Source: Saprospiraceae bacterium (lineage in GTDB: Bacteria > Bacteroidota > Bacteroidia > Chitinophagales > Saprospiraceae). Taken from it: a stretch of 38,632 bases of DNA. A program made the translations under genes and the position numbers. The notes under the pieces are model-generated. The model did not search any database. It saw only the letters and a list, made by a program, of their open reading frames with translations, and was not told the origin of the DNA. The stretch covers positions 1 to 38,632 of the forward strand of contig JAHDHQ010000034.1 in assembly GCA_020631235.1 (NCBI GenBank), written 5' to 3'. Positions 7,912 to 16,657 of the stretch are shown here, in pieces; within the stretch, counting starts at the first letter, position 1, and the number at the start of each line of letters is the position of its first letter.

Positions 7912-8832
7912 CTAAAGTATTTTAATTCCTTGCGAATTTATTTTTGATACATGAAGATCGAAGTCTATTCCTTTTTTTGAATATACATTGTTTATGGCCT
8001 GGCGAACAAGATTCGCTGTTTCGAGTCCTTTGGACAAAGAGAAAACGGAGGGTCCAGAACCAGAAATGCAAGTACCTAAAGCTCCTGCATCTAAAGCATT
8101 GGTTTTAATTTCATCATAGTATGGGATTAAGGCACTTCTATGTGGCTCTACAATCACATCATGCAGTGATTTTTGCATCAATGAATAATCGCTTGTATGT
8201 AAACTATGAATTAGACTTCCAACATTAGCCCATTGTGTGATGGCGTCTTTTAGTTTTATATGATCGGGTAATACAGCTCTAGATTCTGACGTTTTAATTT
8301 CTATTTGAGGATGAATGATAGTAGCAAATAGATTGTCAGGAGTTGGAATTTGTAAGATCTCTAAAGGATTTAAACTTTTTACCAAAGTAAAACCTCCAAA
8401 CAAAGCGGCAGCTACATTATCCGCTACATCGCACCCATTGGCTAAAGCCTCACCTTTTATGGCAAACTCGGTAAGTTGTGTAGTGTTTAGTGGGTTACCT
8501 AAAAGCTTATTTATCGCAAAAACACTGCCAGCGGCACTGGCGGCACTACTTCCTATTCCACTACCAGGCTTGATGTTTTTGTAGATTTCGATTTCGAATC
8601 CGCAGTCTGGTTTAAGGGCTTCATACATGGCTAAAGCCGAAACTCCAGCAACATTTAATTCCGTTTCAAGGGGTAAATCAAAGTTTTCTATTTTGGTGAT
8701 AAAGATGCCTTTGTTGGTTGTTTTTCTAATAACCATTTCATCACCTACAGTATCTAAACAAAAACCCAACACATCAAAACCACAAGCCACATTGGCCACG
8801 GTCGCAGGAGCAAATATTTTTATTACATCCAT
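7912..8832 (-). CDS. thrB: Homoserine kinase
   Basis: GHMP-family kinase making O-phosphohomoserine, the substrate of the next gene. The N-terminal FAPATVANVACGFDVLGF is the substrate-binding strand. IKPGSGIGSSAASAAG (about residues 88-101) is the ATP phosphate loop, and LGTCISGSGPSVFSL is the C-terminal glycine-rich motif. 306 residues, as expected. The start lies 19 bp after the VOC gene, so it belongs to the leftward run from ksgA. Confidence 0.95.
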   Translation of the reverse strand: MDVIKIFAPATVANVACGFDVLGFCLDTVGDEMVIRKTTNKGIFITKIENFDLPLETELNVAGVSALAMYEALKPDCGFEIEIYKNIKPGSGIGSSAASAAGSVFAINKLLGNPLNTTQLTEFAIKGEALANGCDVADNVAAALFGGFTLVKSLNPLEILQIPTPDNLFATIIHPQIEIKTSESRAVLPDHIKLKDAITQWANVGSLIHSLHTSDYSLMQKSLHDVIVEPHRSALIPYYDEIKTNALDAGALGTCISGSGPSVFSLSKGLETANLVRQAINNVYSKKGIDFDLHVSKINSQGIKIL

Positions 8833-8851
8833 AGGAAGTTTTTGATTTTAT

Positions 8852-9253
8852 CTATTCGCTTATTTGTTCGACTAAGGCTATATTATTTCCACAAGTATCA
8901 TTAAAAACGGCAAACTTGGCTTCTCCTGCAGTGGTAGGTTTTACACTAAAGTTTACCCCTAAATGAGTTAAGCGATCGTATTCTTCTTCTAGGTTTACAA
9001 CATCAAATTGTGTGTAAGGAATATTAGCTTCCATCAAAGCATCTTGATAAACCCGAGTGGGTTCGAAATGATTAGGTGCTGGTTCTAAAAGCAACTCGGG
9101 TCCATTAGCTTGCTCCTTAGAAATTACTGTTAGCCATCTATTTCCGCCTCCAAGAGACTTATCTCGTTTCTTAATAAAGCCAAGAACGTTGGTATAAAAA
9201 TGTAAAGCTTTTTCTTGGTCTCGTACGGGGATACTGATTAATGTAACTTTCAT
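8852..9253 (-). CDS. VOC (glyoxalase/bleomycin resistance) family protein
   Basis: 133 residues with one complete vicinal-oxygen-chelate module: MKVTLISIPVRDQEKALHFYTNVLGF at the N-terminus, a central ELLLEPAPNHFEP strand with a metal-ligand-type Glu, and FAVFNDTCGNNIALVEQ at the C-terminus. Similar proteins are annotated as glyoxalase-like or as quinone/antibiotic resistance proteins; the substrate is unknown. It starts 6 bp after an FAD monooxygenase, a pairing that would fit oxidation and further handling of an aromatic compound, but that is inference. Confidence 0.85.
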   Translation of the reverse strand: MKVTLISIPVRDQEKALHFYTNVLGFIKKRDKSLGGGNRWLTVISKEQANGPELLLEPAPNHFEPTRVYQDALMEANIPYTQFDVVNLEEEYDRLTHLGVNFSVKPTTAGEAKFAVFNDTCGNNIALVEQISE

Positions 9254-9259
9254 GCTTGT

Positions 9260-10810
9260 TTAATAAAGTGACAAATATTTTTCTAAAGATATTTTATTAA
9301 ATTTTTTGCTTATAAAACCAATGTGTTGGTCTGGTCGCACAAGACAAAACATTGAGTGTTTAATGGAGTGCTCTGATAAGCTTTTTTTATTGTGGGTATT
9401 AGGCTCTATCAAATGTAAGATTGTATCCTTAAAAAGAGTATACTTTTCTAGTATTTGTTCAATCTCGTGAAGATTATCGACATTGAACAAAAGAATATTA
9501 AAACGGGTGTTTTTTAGAAGGTCTAGCGAACTGATGGGTTTATTTCCTTGTTTAAGCATGACATAAGGCAAACGATAACCCGATTTCCAAGAACCTAAAA
9601 CGCCTTGACAATATTTTGTTTTGTGATAATGAATGTCAATTTGGGAGACAGTTCTGTAAGCTCGTTTTCGAGGGATGTTTAGTTTAAAAAAAGTACTTGC
9701 TAAGAAAGGAAACACATAAGTTCTTACCAAGCGCTGAAAAACACCATTACCAGCAATAAATTGGAAAGCCCGATCAGTGGTATCAATCAGCTGTTTTGCA
9801 TTAGGTTGGCGTTCTGTGGAGTAAGACTCAAGTAAAGCTTTGTTCGCTTTTTTATTTATAACCCAGTGTAATTTCCAAGCTAAATTGTAAACATCTTGGA
9901 GTCCTGTATTCATGCCTTGACCGCCTGCTGGAGAATGAATATGGGAGGCATCACCAGCCATCAAGATTTGGCCTTTGATAAAAGTGGTAACATATTTATA
10001 ATGTACTTTATAAGTGGCAAACCATTTCACCTTTTCAAATGACATTGGCACAGATAAATGAGTAGATAGATATGGGATAAGGTCATCAAAAACCAAGTTT
10101 TTATTCTTATTTAAATCGTTTGGAACGACACTAACTAATCTCATTCTTCCTTGGCCATCCATAGGGAAAAATGCGGCAAAAGTGTTAGACTCCATCATCA
10201 AACAAAGCCTATCGTAAGGAATTTTCCAATTTACATTTAGGTCAGCGACTAAGAATAAATCCTCATAAGTACCTCCTAAAAACTCAAACTTTGCCTCCTT
10301 TCTAATCGGACTGCTTGCACCATCACAAGCTACTAGAAAATCAGCTTGGATTTGCTCTTGGATGTCTTGAGGATTTTTAATGTTGACCAGTTGATATTTT
10401 TCCGTTGATGTGGAGGAGATGTATTTTGTGTTCCAAAGTACTTCAGCATTATGTTTTTTGATATATTGGTAAAGTAAAGCTTCGTTTTTACTTTGCTCAA
10501 GAATAAAGAGATATGGAAATGGACTTAGACCCTTACCAAAGTGCCCCAAACTAAGTTCTCCAGCTTGTTTCCCTCTTGCAAAAATCAAAGCACCATCTGA
10601 AACATACCCTTCATTTAAAGCTTGTTGTATGAGGCCCATTTGATCATAGATTTCCATGGTTCGGCCTTGAACAGCCAAAGCCTTAGACTTCAGAGTAGGG
10701 CCAGATTTACTATCAATAATTGTATGGTCCACACCATATCTATGAAGTTGACAAGAGAGCATTAAGCCTGTAGGTCCAGCACCGACTATTAAGACCTTTG
10801 TTTTTTTCAA
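9260..10810 (-). CDS. FAD-dependent aromatic monooxygenase (PheA/TfdB/UbiH-like)
   Basis: 516 residues of class A flavoprotein hydroxylase architecture. VLIVGAGPTGLML (about 6-18) binds the ADP of FAD, and FLVACDGASSPIRKEAKF is the DG motif. MAGDASHIHSPAGGQGMNTGLQD is the GD motif that closes on FAD ribityl. A C-terminal thioredoxin-like extension (about the last 100 residues) resembles the phenol hydroxylase group. No membrane segment. The start is TTG: the region upstream has only an in-frame stop and no ATG. It sits 34 bp after the YqeY-like gene and 6 bp before a VOC gene. Substrate unknown. Confidence 0.85.
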   Translation of the reverse strand: MKKTKVLIVGAGPTGLMLSCQLHRYGVDHTIIDSKSGPTLKSKALAVQGRTMEIYDQMGLIQQALNEGYVSDGALIFARGKQAGELSLGHFGKGLSPFPYLFILEQSKNEALLYQYIKKHNAEVLWNTKYISSTSTEKYQLVNIKNPQDIQEQIQADFLVACDGASSPIRKEAKFEFLGGTYEDLFLVADLNVNWKIPYDRLCLMMESNTFAAFFPMDGQGRMRLVSVVPNDLNKNKNLVFDDLIPYLSTHLSVPMSFEKVKWFATYKVHYKYVTTFIKGQILMAGDASHIHSPAGGQGMNTGLQDVYNLAWKLHWVINKKANKALLESYSTERQPNAKQLIDTTDRAFQFIAGNGVFQRLVRTYVFPFLASTFFKLNIPRKRAYRTVSQIDIHYHKTKYCQGVLGSWKSGYRLPYVMLKQGNKPISSLDLLKNTRFNILLFNVDNLHEIEQILEKYTLFKDTILHLIEPNTHNKKSLSEHSIKHSMFCLVRPDQHIGFISKKFNKISLEKYLSLY

Positions 10811-10844
10811 TCTTAGCTGTTTATACCTAAGATAAGCAATTTAT

Positions 10845-11294
10845 TTAGGCGCTCAGTAATTGTTTGACTATGCTTGAAATGGTTTTGCCATCCGCTTTTC
10901 CTGCTAGTTGATTAGAAGCCATACCCATTATTTTCCCCATATCTTTCATGGAAGATGCTCCAGTTTTTGTAATTAAATCTTGGATGATGGGTGTTAATTC
11001 TTCTGGAGAGAGCTGAGCAGGTAGATATTTTTTCAGGACATCCATTTCTTCTTTTTCGATTTGGGCAAGATCATCCCTCCCTTGTTTGGTAAAAATGTCA
11101 AAAGAATCTTGGCGTTGTTTTACCAGTTTTTGGATCAATTTAATTTCCCCTGCCTCGTCTAATTCTTTTCCTGAGCCGTCTGTTTTTGTTAACAGAATTG
11201 CAGATTTTATAGCTCTAATACCTCGTAGAGATATTTTATCTTTTGCTTTCATGGCTGTTTTCATATCAGCCATTATTTTTTGTTCTAAACTCAT
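10845..11294 (-). CDS. GatB/YqeY domain-containing protein
   Basis: 149 residues covering a whole YqeY domain: the N-terminal helix MSLEQKIMADMKTAMKAKDKISLRGIRAIKSA, the Glu/Lys-rich middle with KLVKQRQDS, and the C-terminal tail domain ending with MGKIMGMASNQLAGKADGKTISSIVKQLL. The tail resembles that of the GatB subunit of tRNA amidotransferase, so the protein is thought to act on tRNA, but no reaction is established. Its start overlaps the ksgA stop by 4 bp, implying translational coupling. Confidence 0.9.
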   Translation of the reverse strand: MSLEQKIMADMKTAMKAKDKISLRGIRAIKSAILLTKTDGSGKELDEAGEIKLIQKLVKQRQDSFDIFTKQGRDDLAQIEKEEMDVLKKYLPAQLSPEELTPIIQDLITKTGASSMKDMGKIMGMASNQLAGKADGKTISSIVKQLLSA

Positions 11295-12061
11295 TGATGT
11301 TGCTTAATAGTTTCTGTAATAGTACAAAACATGGACAAAGATAATTGTTCCGGTCTCATGCGGAAAATATCTTGATCTAATACACTTTTGTTAACAACCA
11401 GTGGCTTTAAAGTGTTTCGGAGCATTTTTCTCCGTTGCCCAAACGATTGTTTAACTACTCTTCTAAATAAAGGATCATTACAAATAGGCTCTACCGTATC
11501 TTTTCTTACCAGTTCGATCACCATCGAATCAACTTTCGGGGGCGGGTTAAAAGAGCCAGGAGAGACATTATAGAGCTTTTTACCTGAATAAAAGGCTTGT
11601 AACAAAACAGAAATAGCTCCATAGTCTTTGCCTCCATGACCGGCAATTAGTCGTTGGGCCAGTTCTTTTTGGAACATGCCTATCATGGCTGGAATTCTTT
11701 CCTTATGCTCGAGCATTTTAAAAATAATTTGCGAAGAGATATTGTAAGGAAAATTGCCTACTAAAATGAATGGTTCTCCTTTGAAAACAGGATTTAAGTC
11801 ATGTTTTAAAAAGTCAGCTTGAATGATTTGATCAACGCTTAGCTTGAGATGTTCTTTAAGGTGACTAACCATATCATGATCTATTTCTACCACCATTAAA
11901 TCTGTATCGAGTAAGTATTTTGTTAATACTCCTTTACCTGGTCCAAGCTCGAGATAATGATTAGACGTGCTCTGCCAAGCCAACATTTTATCAGCAATTT
12001 GTGCACATAAATTTTCATTTATCAGAAAATGTTGGCCATATTGTTTTTTAGCTTTTCCCAT
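11291..12061 (-). CDS. rsmA: 16S rRNA (adenine1518/1519-N6)-dimethyltransferase
   Basis: KsgA/RsmA dimethylates two adjacent adenosines near the 3' end of 16S rRNA during small-subunit assembly. The N-terminus KAKKQYGQHFLIN is diagnostic. YLELGPGKGVLTKYL (about 36-50) is the SAM-binding motif I, and GNFPYNISSQI (about 102-112) is the catalytic motif IV, with Phe in place of the more usual Leu in NLPY. 256 residues is normal. It heads a leftward run and diverges from pdxA across 65 bp. Confidence 0.96.
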   Translation of the reverse strand: MGKAKKQYGQHFLINENLCAQIADKMLAWQSTSNHYLELGPGKGVLTKYLLDTDLMVVEIDHDMVSHLKEHLKLSVDQIIQADFLKHDLNPVFKGEPFILVGNFPYNISSQIIFKMLEHKERIPAMIGMFQKELAQRLIAGHGGKDYGAISVLLQAFYSGKKLYNVSPGSFNPPPKVDSMVIELVRKDTVEPICNDPLFRRVVKQSFGQRRKMLRNTLKPLVVNKSVLDQDIFRMRPEQLSLSMFCTITETIKQHQ

Positions 12062-12107
12062 CCAGTGGTTTGATTCAGTAAGAATGTAGAATGTGATTAT
12101 CTTAGCG

Positions 12108-12134
12108 CAAATTTAAGACATCATAAATGAACAA
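12108..12134 (-). promoter_or_regulatory. Candidate promoter of the ksgA unit
   Basis: On the minus strand, TAAATTTG (12115-12108) is a perfect TAnnTTTG -7 box, with TTG (12134-12132) upstream. The 16-nt spacer is 2-3 nt shorter than optimal, so the -33 element is doubtful. The box lies about 47 bp before the ksgA ATG. Confidence 0.4.
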
Positions 12135-13185
12135 GATAAAAATCGGTATTTCTACTGGAGATTTAAATGGAATTGGTCCTGAAGTAATCATTAAAACATT
12201 TTCTCAACCGCATATTATGCGTGCATGTATTCCTGTAATATATGGATCTTCGAAAGTGATGGCTTACTATAAGAATATATCCAAGGATGTTCATTTTTCT
12301 TTTATCAATGTCAAAAATGCACAGAATGCAAGTCCTTCCAAGATAAATATAGTTAATTGTGTAGAAGACAACTTAAATATAGAAATAGGTAAAGCGACTA
12401 AAGAGTCTGGAGTCTTTGCTAAAATGTGTTTAGCAGGAATGATGGAAGATGTGAAAGCTGGTTTTTTAGATGCAATAGTGACTGCACCTATTAACAAATA
12501 TGCTATGCAGTTGGCGGATTTTGAATATCCTGGTCATACCGAATATTTTGCCGATGCTTTTGATACCAAGCAATCTTTAATGTTTATGATTTCAGAAAAC
12601 ATTAAGGTCGGGCTAGTCACTGCACATATACCGATTAAAGATGTAGCTCAAAAGATTAGCAAGCAGGCCATTAGTCAAAAATTAAAAGTGCTTAATGAGT
12701 CTCTGAAAGTTGATTTTGGTGTAGAAAAACCAATGTTGGGCGTATTAGGATTAAACCCTCATGCTGGAGATGGCGGGAAAATAGGTACAGAAGACGAAGA
12801 AGCAGTTAAGCCAGCGATCATTGAAGCGAAGAAAAATGGGCTTCTTGCTTTTGGTCCTTATGCTGCTGATGGCTTTTTTGGTTCTTCTAATTATGCTAAG
12901 ATGGATGGTATATTAGCTATGTACCATGATCAAGGTTTAGTACCTTTTAAGGCTTTGAGTTTTGGGTCTGGTGTAAACTTTACGGCTGGCTTACCTATTG
13001 TAAGGACATCTCCAGATCATGGAACTGCCTATGATTTAGCAGGAAAAAATGAAGCTAATCCACAATCATTTATGCATGCGGTATATGCAGCGATAGATAT
13101 TACTCGCAATAGAAAAGAATTTAAGAAATTTAGGGAGAATGCTTTAAAGAAAAAGCCAAAGCGTGATCTTGAAGTCACAGAGTAG
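12127..13185 (+). CDS. pdxA: 4-hydroxythreonine-4-phosphate dehydrogenase
   Basis: Oxidises 4-phosphohydroxy-L-threonine in the DXP-dependent pyridoxal phosphate pathway. The three metal-ligand histidines are present: YPGHTEYFAD (H137), GLNPHAGDGG (H212) and AMYHDQGLV (H267). The N-terminus GISTGDLNGIGPEV is also typical. 352 residues, as expected. It stands alone; the next gene is convergent. The PLP it helps make is used by ThrC and the class IV aminotransferase in this window. Confidence 0.96.
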   Translation: MNKIKIGISTGDLNGIGPEVIIKTFSQPHIMRACIPVIYGSSKVMAYYKNISKDVHFSFINVKNAQNASPSKINIVNCVEDNLNIEIGKATKESGVFAKMCLAGMMEDVKAGFLDAIVTAPINKYAMQLADFEYPGHTEYFADAFDTKQSLMFMISENIKVGLVTAHIPIKDVAQKISKQAISQKLKVLNESLKVDFGVEKPMLGVLGLNPHAGDGGKIGTEDEEAVKPAIIEAKKNGLLAFGPYAADGFFGSSNYAKMDGILAMYHDQGLVPFKALSFGSGVNFTAGLPIVRTSPDHGTAYDLAGKNEANPQSFMHAVYAAIDITRNRKEFKKFRENALKKKPKRDLEVTE

Positions 13186-13352
13186 GTATGGTATTTAGAT
13201 TCTAATTATCACCCACTTCCAGAGATTGGTTTATTGATCTTTTGACTTCATCAACCCTGCCTTGGCTTTTCAAATATAGATATTTAATTCTATTAAACAA
13301 ATGGGTGTAAACCCTTATATTATAATTTTAACAATTTATAGTTATATAAAAA

Positions 13353-13904
13353 CTACTTATTTAGCAATGGATGCGGATAAGTATCAAATCTGTTTAGATC
13401 GTATTTTTCTATAATGTTTATCAGTTTAAAGGCGTATTGTGGATCTGTAGCATATCCGCAACTCTTTAAACCATATGCCCATCGCTGATAATCAGTTTTA
13501 CTGTAGCTAAACAGACTTATATAGTTCGTTGATTGTGACAAGAAATTAGAATGATCGATAAAAGACTCTATCGCATCGCCATATGCTCTAAAGCATGAAT
13601 CTAGTAATTTTCCTTTGTCATCATAATCATCATCTTTGTGATAGTAAGTTTTCCCTGTCCATGTTTTTTTACACTTAATGCCAAAATGATTATTGGCTAT
13701 GGTGGAAAGCTTGCTTTGTCCGTAATTAGATTCGTGCAAACCTTGGGCTAAAGTGATGCTAGCCGGTATGCCCGATCTATGCATTTCAGCAATGGCTAGT
13801 TCGCTGAATTGATTTACATAACTTACTGCCATTAGATCTCTTTCTGAGGGATTATTAAATCCCATAGCTAGAAAAAGAATTAAAGGGGATAATATCTTCA
13901 ACAT
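13353..13904 (-). CDS. Secreted N-acetylglucosaminidase (GH73, FlgJ-like)
   Basis: 183 residues. A hydrophobic N-terminal segment (about 2-15) acts as a signal peptide or anchor. The body is a glucosaminidase domain: GIPASITLAQGLHESNYGQS with the catalytic Glu at about 58, then NNHFGIKCKKTWTG, CFRAYGDAIESFIDHSNFL and YAFKLINIIEKYDL. It should cleave glycan strands of peptidoglycan. No LysM repeat follows, unlike many Bacteroidota relatives. Monocistronic, with divergent and convergent neighbours. Confidence 0.88.
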   Translation of the reverse strand: MLKILSPLILFLAMGFNNPSERDLMAVSYVNQFSELAIAEMHRSGIPASITLAQGLHESNYGQSKLSTIANNHFGIKCKKTWTGKTYYHKDDDYDDKGKLLDSCFRAYGDAIESFIDHSNFLSQSTNYISLFSYSKTDYQRWAYGLKSCGYATDPQYAFKLINIIEKYDLNRFDTYPHPLLNK

Positions 13905-13968
13905 TTCATTCCAGATTGTATCTTATTAAAACCAAATCTTATGCCAAAACTACCTCATCCGTTTATAA

Positions 13969-14598
13969 ATGAATAAATTAGGAGATATGAGCAAACACTA
14001 TAATGAGGCGGAAGCATTTTTAATCAAGCTAAAACCGTTTGATGAATTAATACCTAATTATGATATTGGTCAGTTTGAAAAGCAAAGCAGTGTGTTTAGG
14101 GAATTAGTTGCAGGAGTCATTTACCAACAAATATCCATTAAGGCAGCGGCAAGCATATATGCTAAGTTTTGTCGCTTTTTTGAAGATGTAGATTATCAGG
14201 CTATCCAAATAGTAAATAGTACACATGAATCTTTACGGGCCTGCGGACTATCTAACCAGAAAGCTAATTATGTAAGGAATATTGCTCATTTTTTTATTGA
14301 TAACAAATTAGAAGCTTATGACTGGGATACATCTACAGATGCAGAAATTATAAAAATGTTGACCTCCATCAAAGGAGTAGGTGAGTGGACGGTACAAATG
14401 TTGTTAATGTTTTATCTTGAGCGTCCAGATGTATTTCCGGTCAAAGACTTAGGTGTTCAGATGGCTATGAAATCATTGTATAATTTAAAGTTAGAAAAGA
14501 GGGCCTTAGAAAAAGAGTTAACTCGAATAGCTTCTGATTGGCAGCCTTACAGGACGGTAGCATCTAAATATATGTGGGCTTGGAAACGAGAAAACTAA
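13969..14598 (+). CDS. DNA-3-methyladenine glycosylase (AlkA-type, HhH-GPD)
   Basis: Base-excision enzyme removing alkylated purines. The helix-hairpin-helix LTSIKGVGEWTVQMLLMFYL lies at about 131-150 and is followed by the GPD segment with the catalytic Asp in FPVKDLGVQ (D160). LVAGVIYQQISIKAA is the conserved helix of the AlkA/Mag group. At 209 residues it lacks the N-terminal beta domain of E. coli AlkA and matches the short Mag-type enzymes. An alternative start at 13987 would remove six residues. It is followed after 1 bp by the AstE/AspA-like gene. No iron-sulfur cluster cysteines. Confidence 0.9.
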   Translation: MNKLGDMSKHYNEAEAFLIKLKPFDELIPNYDIGQFEKQSSVFRELVAGVIYQQISIKAAASIYAKFCRFFEDVDYQAIQIVNSTHESLRACGLSNQKANYVRNIAHFFIDNKLEAYDWDTSTDAEIIKMLTSIKGVGEWTVQMLLMFYLERPDVFPVKDLGVQMAMKSLYNLKLEKRALEKELTRIASDWQPYRTVASKYMWAWKREN

Positions 14599-14599
14599 T

Positions 14600-15526
14600 A
14601 TGGATAGAATAATAGGAAGATATAGAACAGATAATGAAGGCCCTTTACTGGTTATTTTAGGGGCGGTGCATGGAAACGAACCAGCGGGTGTAATAGCTAC
14701 AGAAGTTATTTTTAAGATGCTCGACATTGAACCATATATCAATGCTGACTTTCAGTTTAGAGGAAATGTTTTAGGTCTAATCGGAAATGTCCAGGCGTAT
14801 CATAAAAAACAGCGATTTATTAAGCGTGATTTAAATCGTTGCTGGACAATGCGAAATATAGAAATGGTAAAATCTGGAGATACTAGTGTACCTGAAAAAT
14901 TCGAAATGCTAGAGATTTACGAAACCATTTTACAAGAGATCAAAGAAGTAAAGGCAAGCGAGTTAGTCGTTTTAGACATGCATACCACCTCTTCAGATGG
15001 TGGTATTTTCAGTATCCCTTCTTTAGACCCATTAAGTTTAGCTATTGCTGAAGAGCTGCATGCACCTGTGGTGACAGGTATGTTAAAAGGTTTAGGTGGC
15101 ACCTCACTTCATTTTTTTAACAAAGAAAACTTTGGTATAGAAACGACAGCCGTAGTTTTTGAATCAGGGCAACATGATGAACCTCTTTCGGTAAATAGAG
15201 CTGTAGCGGCCATCATCAATTGTATGCGGACCATTCAATGCATAAAGCCAGATGATGTAAAGAATAAACATGATGAGTTGCTCATTGCTTTTAGCGAAAA
15301 CCTGCCAAAAGTAAACGAATTAGTATACAGTCATGCGATAAGTGAGGAGGACAATTTCAAAATGAAACCAGGATTTAGCAATTTTCAAATGATTAAAAAA
15401 GGAGAATATGTAGCTGATGATAAAAAGGGAAAAGTACTATCGCCATATCAAGGTCGGATGCTTATGCCTTTGTATCAAGCGCAAGGTGAAGATGGTTTTT
15501 TTATCATCAAAGAACAAAAAATATGA
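14600..15526 (+). CDS. Succinylglutamate desuccinylase/aspartoacylase family zinc hydrolase
   Basis: 308 residues with M14-like zinc ligands: AVHGNEPAG gives His24 and Glu27, and VVLDMHTTSSDGG gives His128. RFIKRDLNRCW supplies the Arg-Asp-Leu-Asn-Arg substrate-binding motif. The C-terminal beta domain ends with the hydrophobic FIIKEQ. The family removes acyl groups from amino acids or trims small peptides; the substrate is not predictable here. The start is 1 bp after the glycosylase stop, and the stop overlaps the next start by 4 bp. Confidence 0.85.
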   Translation: MDRIIGRYRTDNEGPLLVILGAVHGNEPAGVIATEVIFKMLDIEPYINADFQFRGNVLGLIGNVQAYHKKQRFIKRDLNRCWTMRNIEMVKSGDTSVPEKFEMLEIYETILQEIKEVKASELVVLDMHTTSSDGGIFSIPSLDPLSLAIAEELHAPVVTGMLKGLGGTSLHFFNKENFGIETTAVVFESGQHDEPLSVNRAVAAIINCMRTIQCIKPDDVKNKHDELLIAFSENLPKVNELVYSHAISEEDNFKMKPGFSNFQMIKKGEYVADDKKGKVLSPYQGRMLMPLYQAQGEDGFFIIKEQKI

Positions 15527-15963
15527 TCAAAGAGCAAGCCATAGATGTTGTTTTAGAAAGAATAGAGCAAGAAGATCATTTTGTGGAGACCCGTTTACGG
15601 TATTATAAAGAAAACAATGGCCATTTTTTTGCTCATTTAGAAGACGAGTCTTTTATCCTTTCTCAAGCAGAGAAAGATTATTTATTAGGTGTTTTATTGG
15701 TAATCTTAGAGGCTTCCAAATTAGAAATAAAGTATATAAAAGGGGAAAAGTGGTCTAAGTATGAAGATCTAAACTGGGATCAATTAGCGGCACATAAAAA
15801 CATAGAAGCCTATCTAGATACGGTTTTTAAGGACTATCCGCAAGAAGATTTATTAGCCTATGTAGAAGACTCAATTGCTGAAATGGAAGATGATTTTTTA
15901 TCGAAAGTAGGTAGAGAGTTTATTTTAATTAAGGCAAAAACAGTTATAGATTTTATACGTTAA
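15523..15963 (+). CDS. Acidic hypothetical protein (146 aa)
   Basis: I do not recognise this protein. It is soluble, acidic and predicted mostly helical, with regions VLERIEQEDHFVETRLRYY, FAHLEDESFILSQAEKDYLLGVLLVILEAS and AYVEDSIAEMEDDFLSKVGREFI. There is no signal peptide and no cysteine. It overlaps the upstream hydrolase by 4 bp (ATGA-type junction), so it is probably translationally coupled to it. It meets the DsbA-family gene tail to tail with the two stop codons sharing TTAA at 15960-15963. Confidence 0.75.
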   Translation: MIKEQAIDVVLERIEQEDHFVETRLRYYKENNGHFFAHLEDESFILSQAEKDYLLGVLLVILEASKLEIKYIKGEKWSKYEDLNWDQLAAHKNIEAYLDTVFKDYPQEDLLAYVEDSIAEMEDDFLSKVGREFILIKAKTVIDFIR

Positions 15964-16652
15964 CGTCCATCCTTGTAGTTTTTGAGCACTTTATTGATTC
16001 GCTCTTCCATGTTATCTTTTGTAGAAAAACCAACAGCAATAGGAGTAGTCATGCCTCCTGCACGTAAAATAATGCTTGGAAAAGAACTAACACCTAAGGT
16101 TCCTGCTCGACGAAAATCTTGTTTTACGGCTTTTTTTGATTCTTGGCTATTAAATTTTGATTCAAAGTCTTCTATTTTTAAATCCATTTTTTGCAATATG
16201 GATAGATAGGTGTTGACGTCATGCGTATCTTGATTTTCTAGGTAAAAGGCTTTTTGTATTGCTTTAAAAAAGGCTAATGCTTTTTCAGGGTGTTCTTTTC
16301 TAACAATGTATACGGCTCTTGAAGGAGGCTCCGTATCATAAACAAAATCAGTTTTTTGGAGTATTTCGTAAGAAAAAGCTTGTCCACTGGCTTTCTCCAC
16401 ATCTTCCCAATGGTGCTTTAAAAAGTCACCCAAATCAGCCATTGTTTCCGTATTGTAAGGTCGAAGTCCACCTAATACCAATTCGTAATCGACTTTATCC
16501 CCTAGACTTGCATATAAATCTTCTAATTCGTTGGCTATTCCATAGCACCAAGAACACATAGGATCTCCCACATAAATTAGGGTGGGTTTTTCTTGACTTT
16601 GTAAGTGTAGAGACATGATAAGTATAGAAATGGTTATAAAGAATGACTTCAT
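15960..16652 (-). CDS. DsbA-family thioredoxin-fold protein, exported
   Basis: The mature protein begins EKPTLIYVGDPMCSWCYG, a thioredoxin-fold strand followed by a CxxC redox site, CSWC (about 33-36 from this start). The helical insertion and the cis-Pro loop region GVSSFPSII follow, as in the DsbA/FrnE group. I chose the ATG at 16652 because MKSFFITISILIMSLHLQSQ is a good signal peptide and it starts 5 bp after the glycosyltransferase stop. The ATG at 16682 would put ten polar residues before the signal. Probably a periplasmic thiol-disulfide oxidoreductase or isomerase. Confidence 0.85.
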   Translation of the reverse strand: MKSFFITISILIMSLHLQSQEKPTLIYVGDPMCSWCYGIANELEDLYASLGDKVDYELVLGGLRPYNTETMADLGDFLKHHWEDVEKASGQAFSYEILQKTDFVYDTEPPSRAVYIVRKEHPEKALAFFKAIQKAFYLENQDTHDVNTYLSILQKMDLKIEDFESKFNSQESKKAVKQDFRRAGTLGVSSFPSIILRAGGMTTPIAVGFSTKDNMEERINKVLKNYKDGR

Positions 16653-16657
16653 ATGGT

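Noticed and set aside
13303-13314. GGGT-GTAA-ACCC hairpin after pdxA
   Set aside because: A 4-bp stem without a following T-run; not a convincing terminator. The rest of 13186-13352 shows nothing else.
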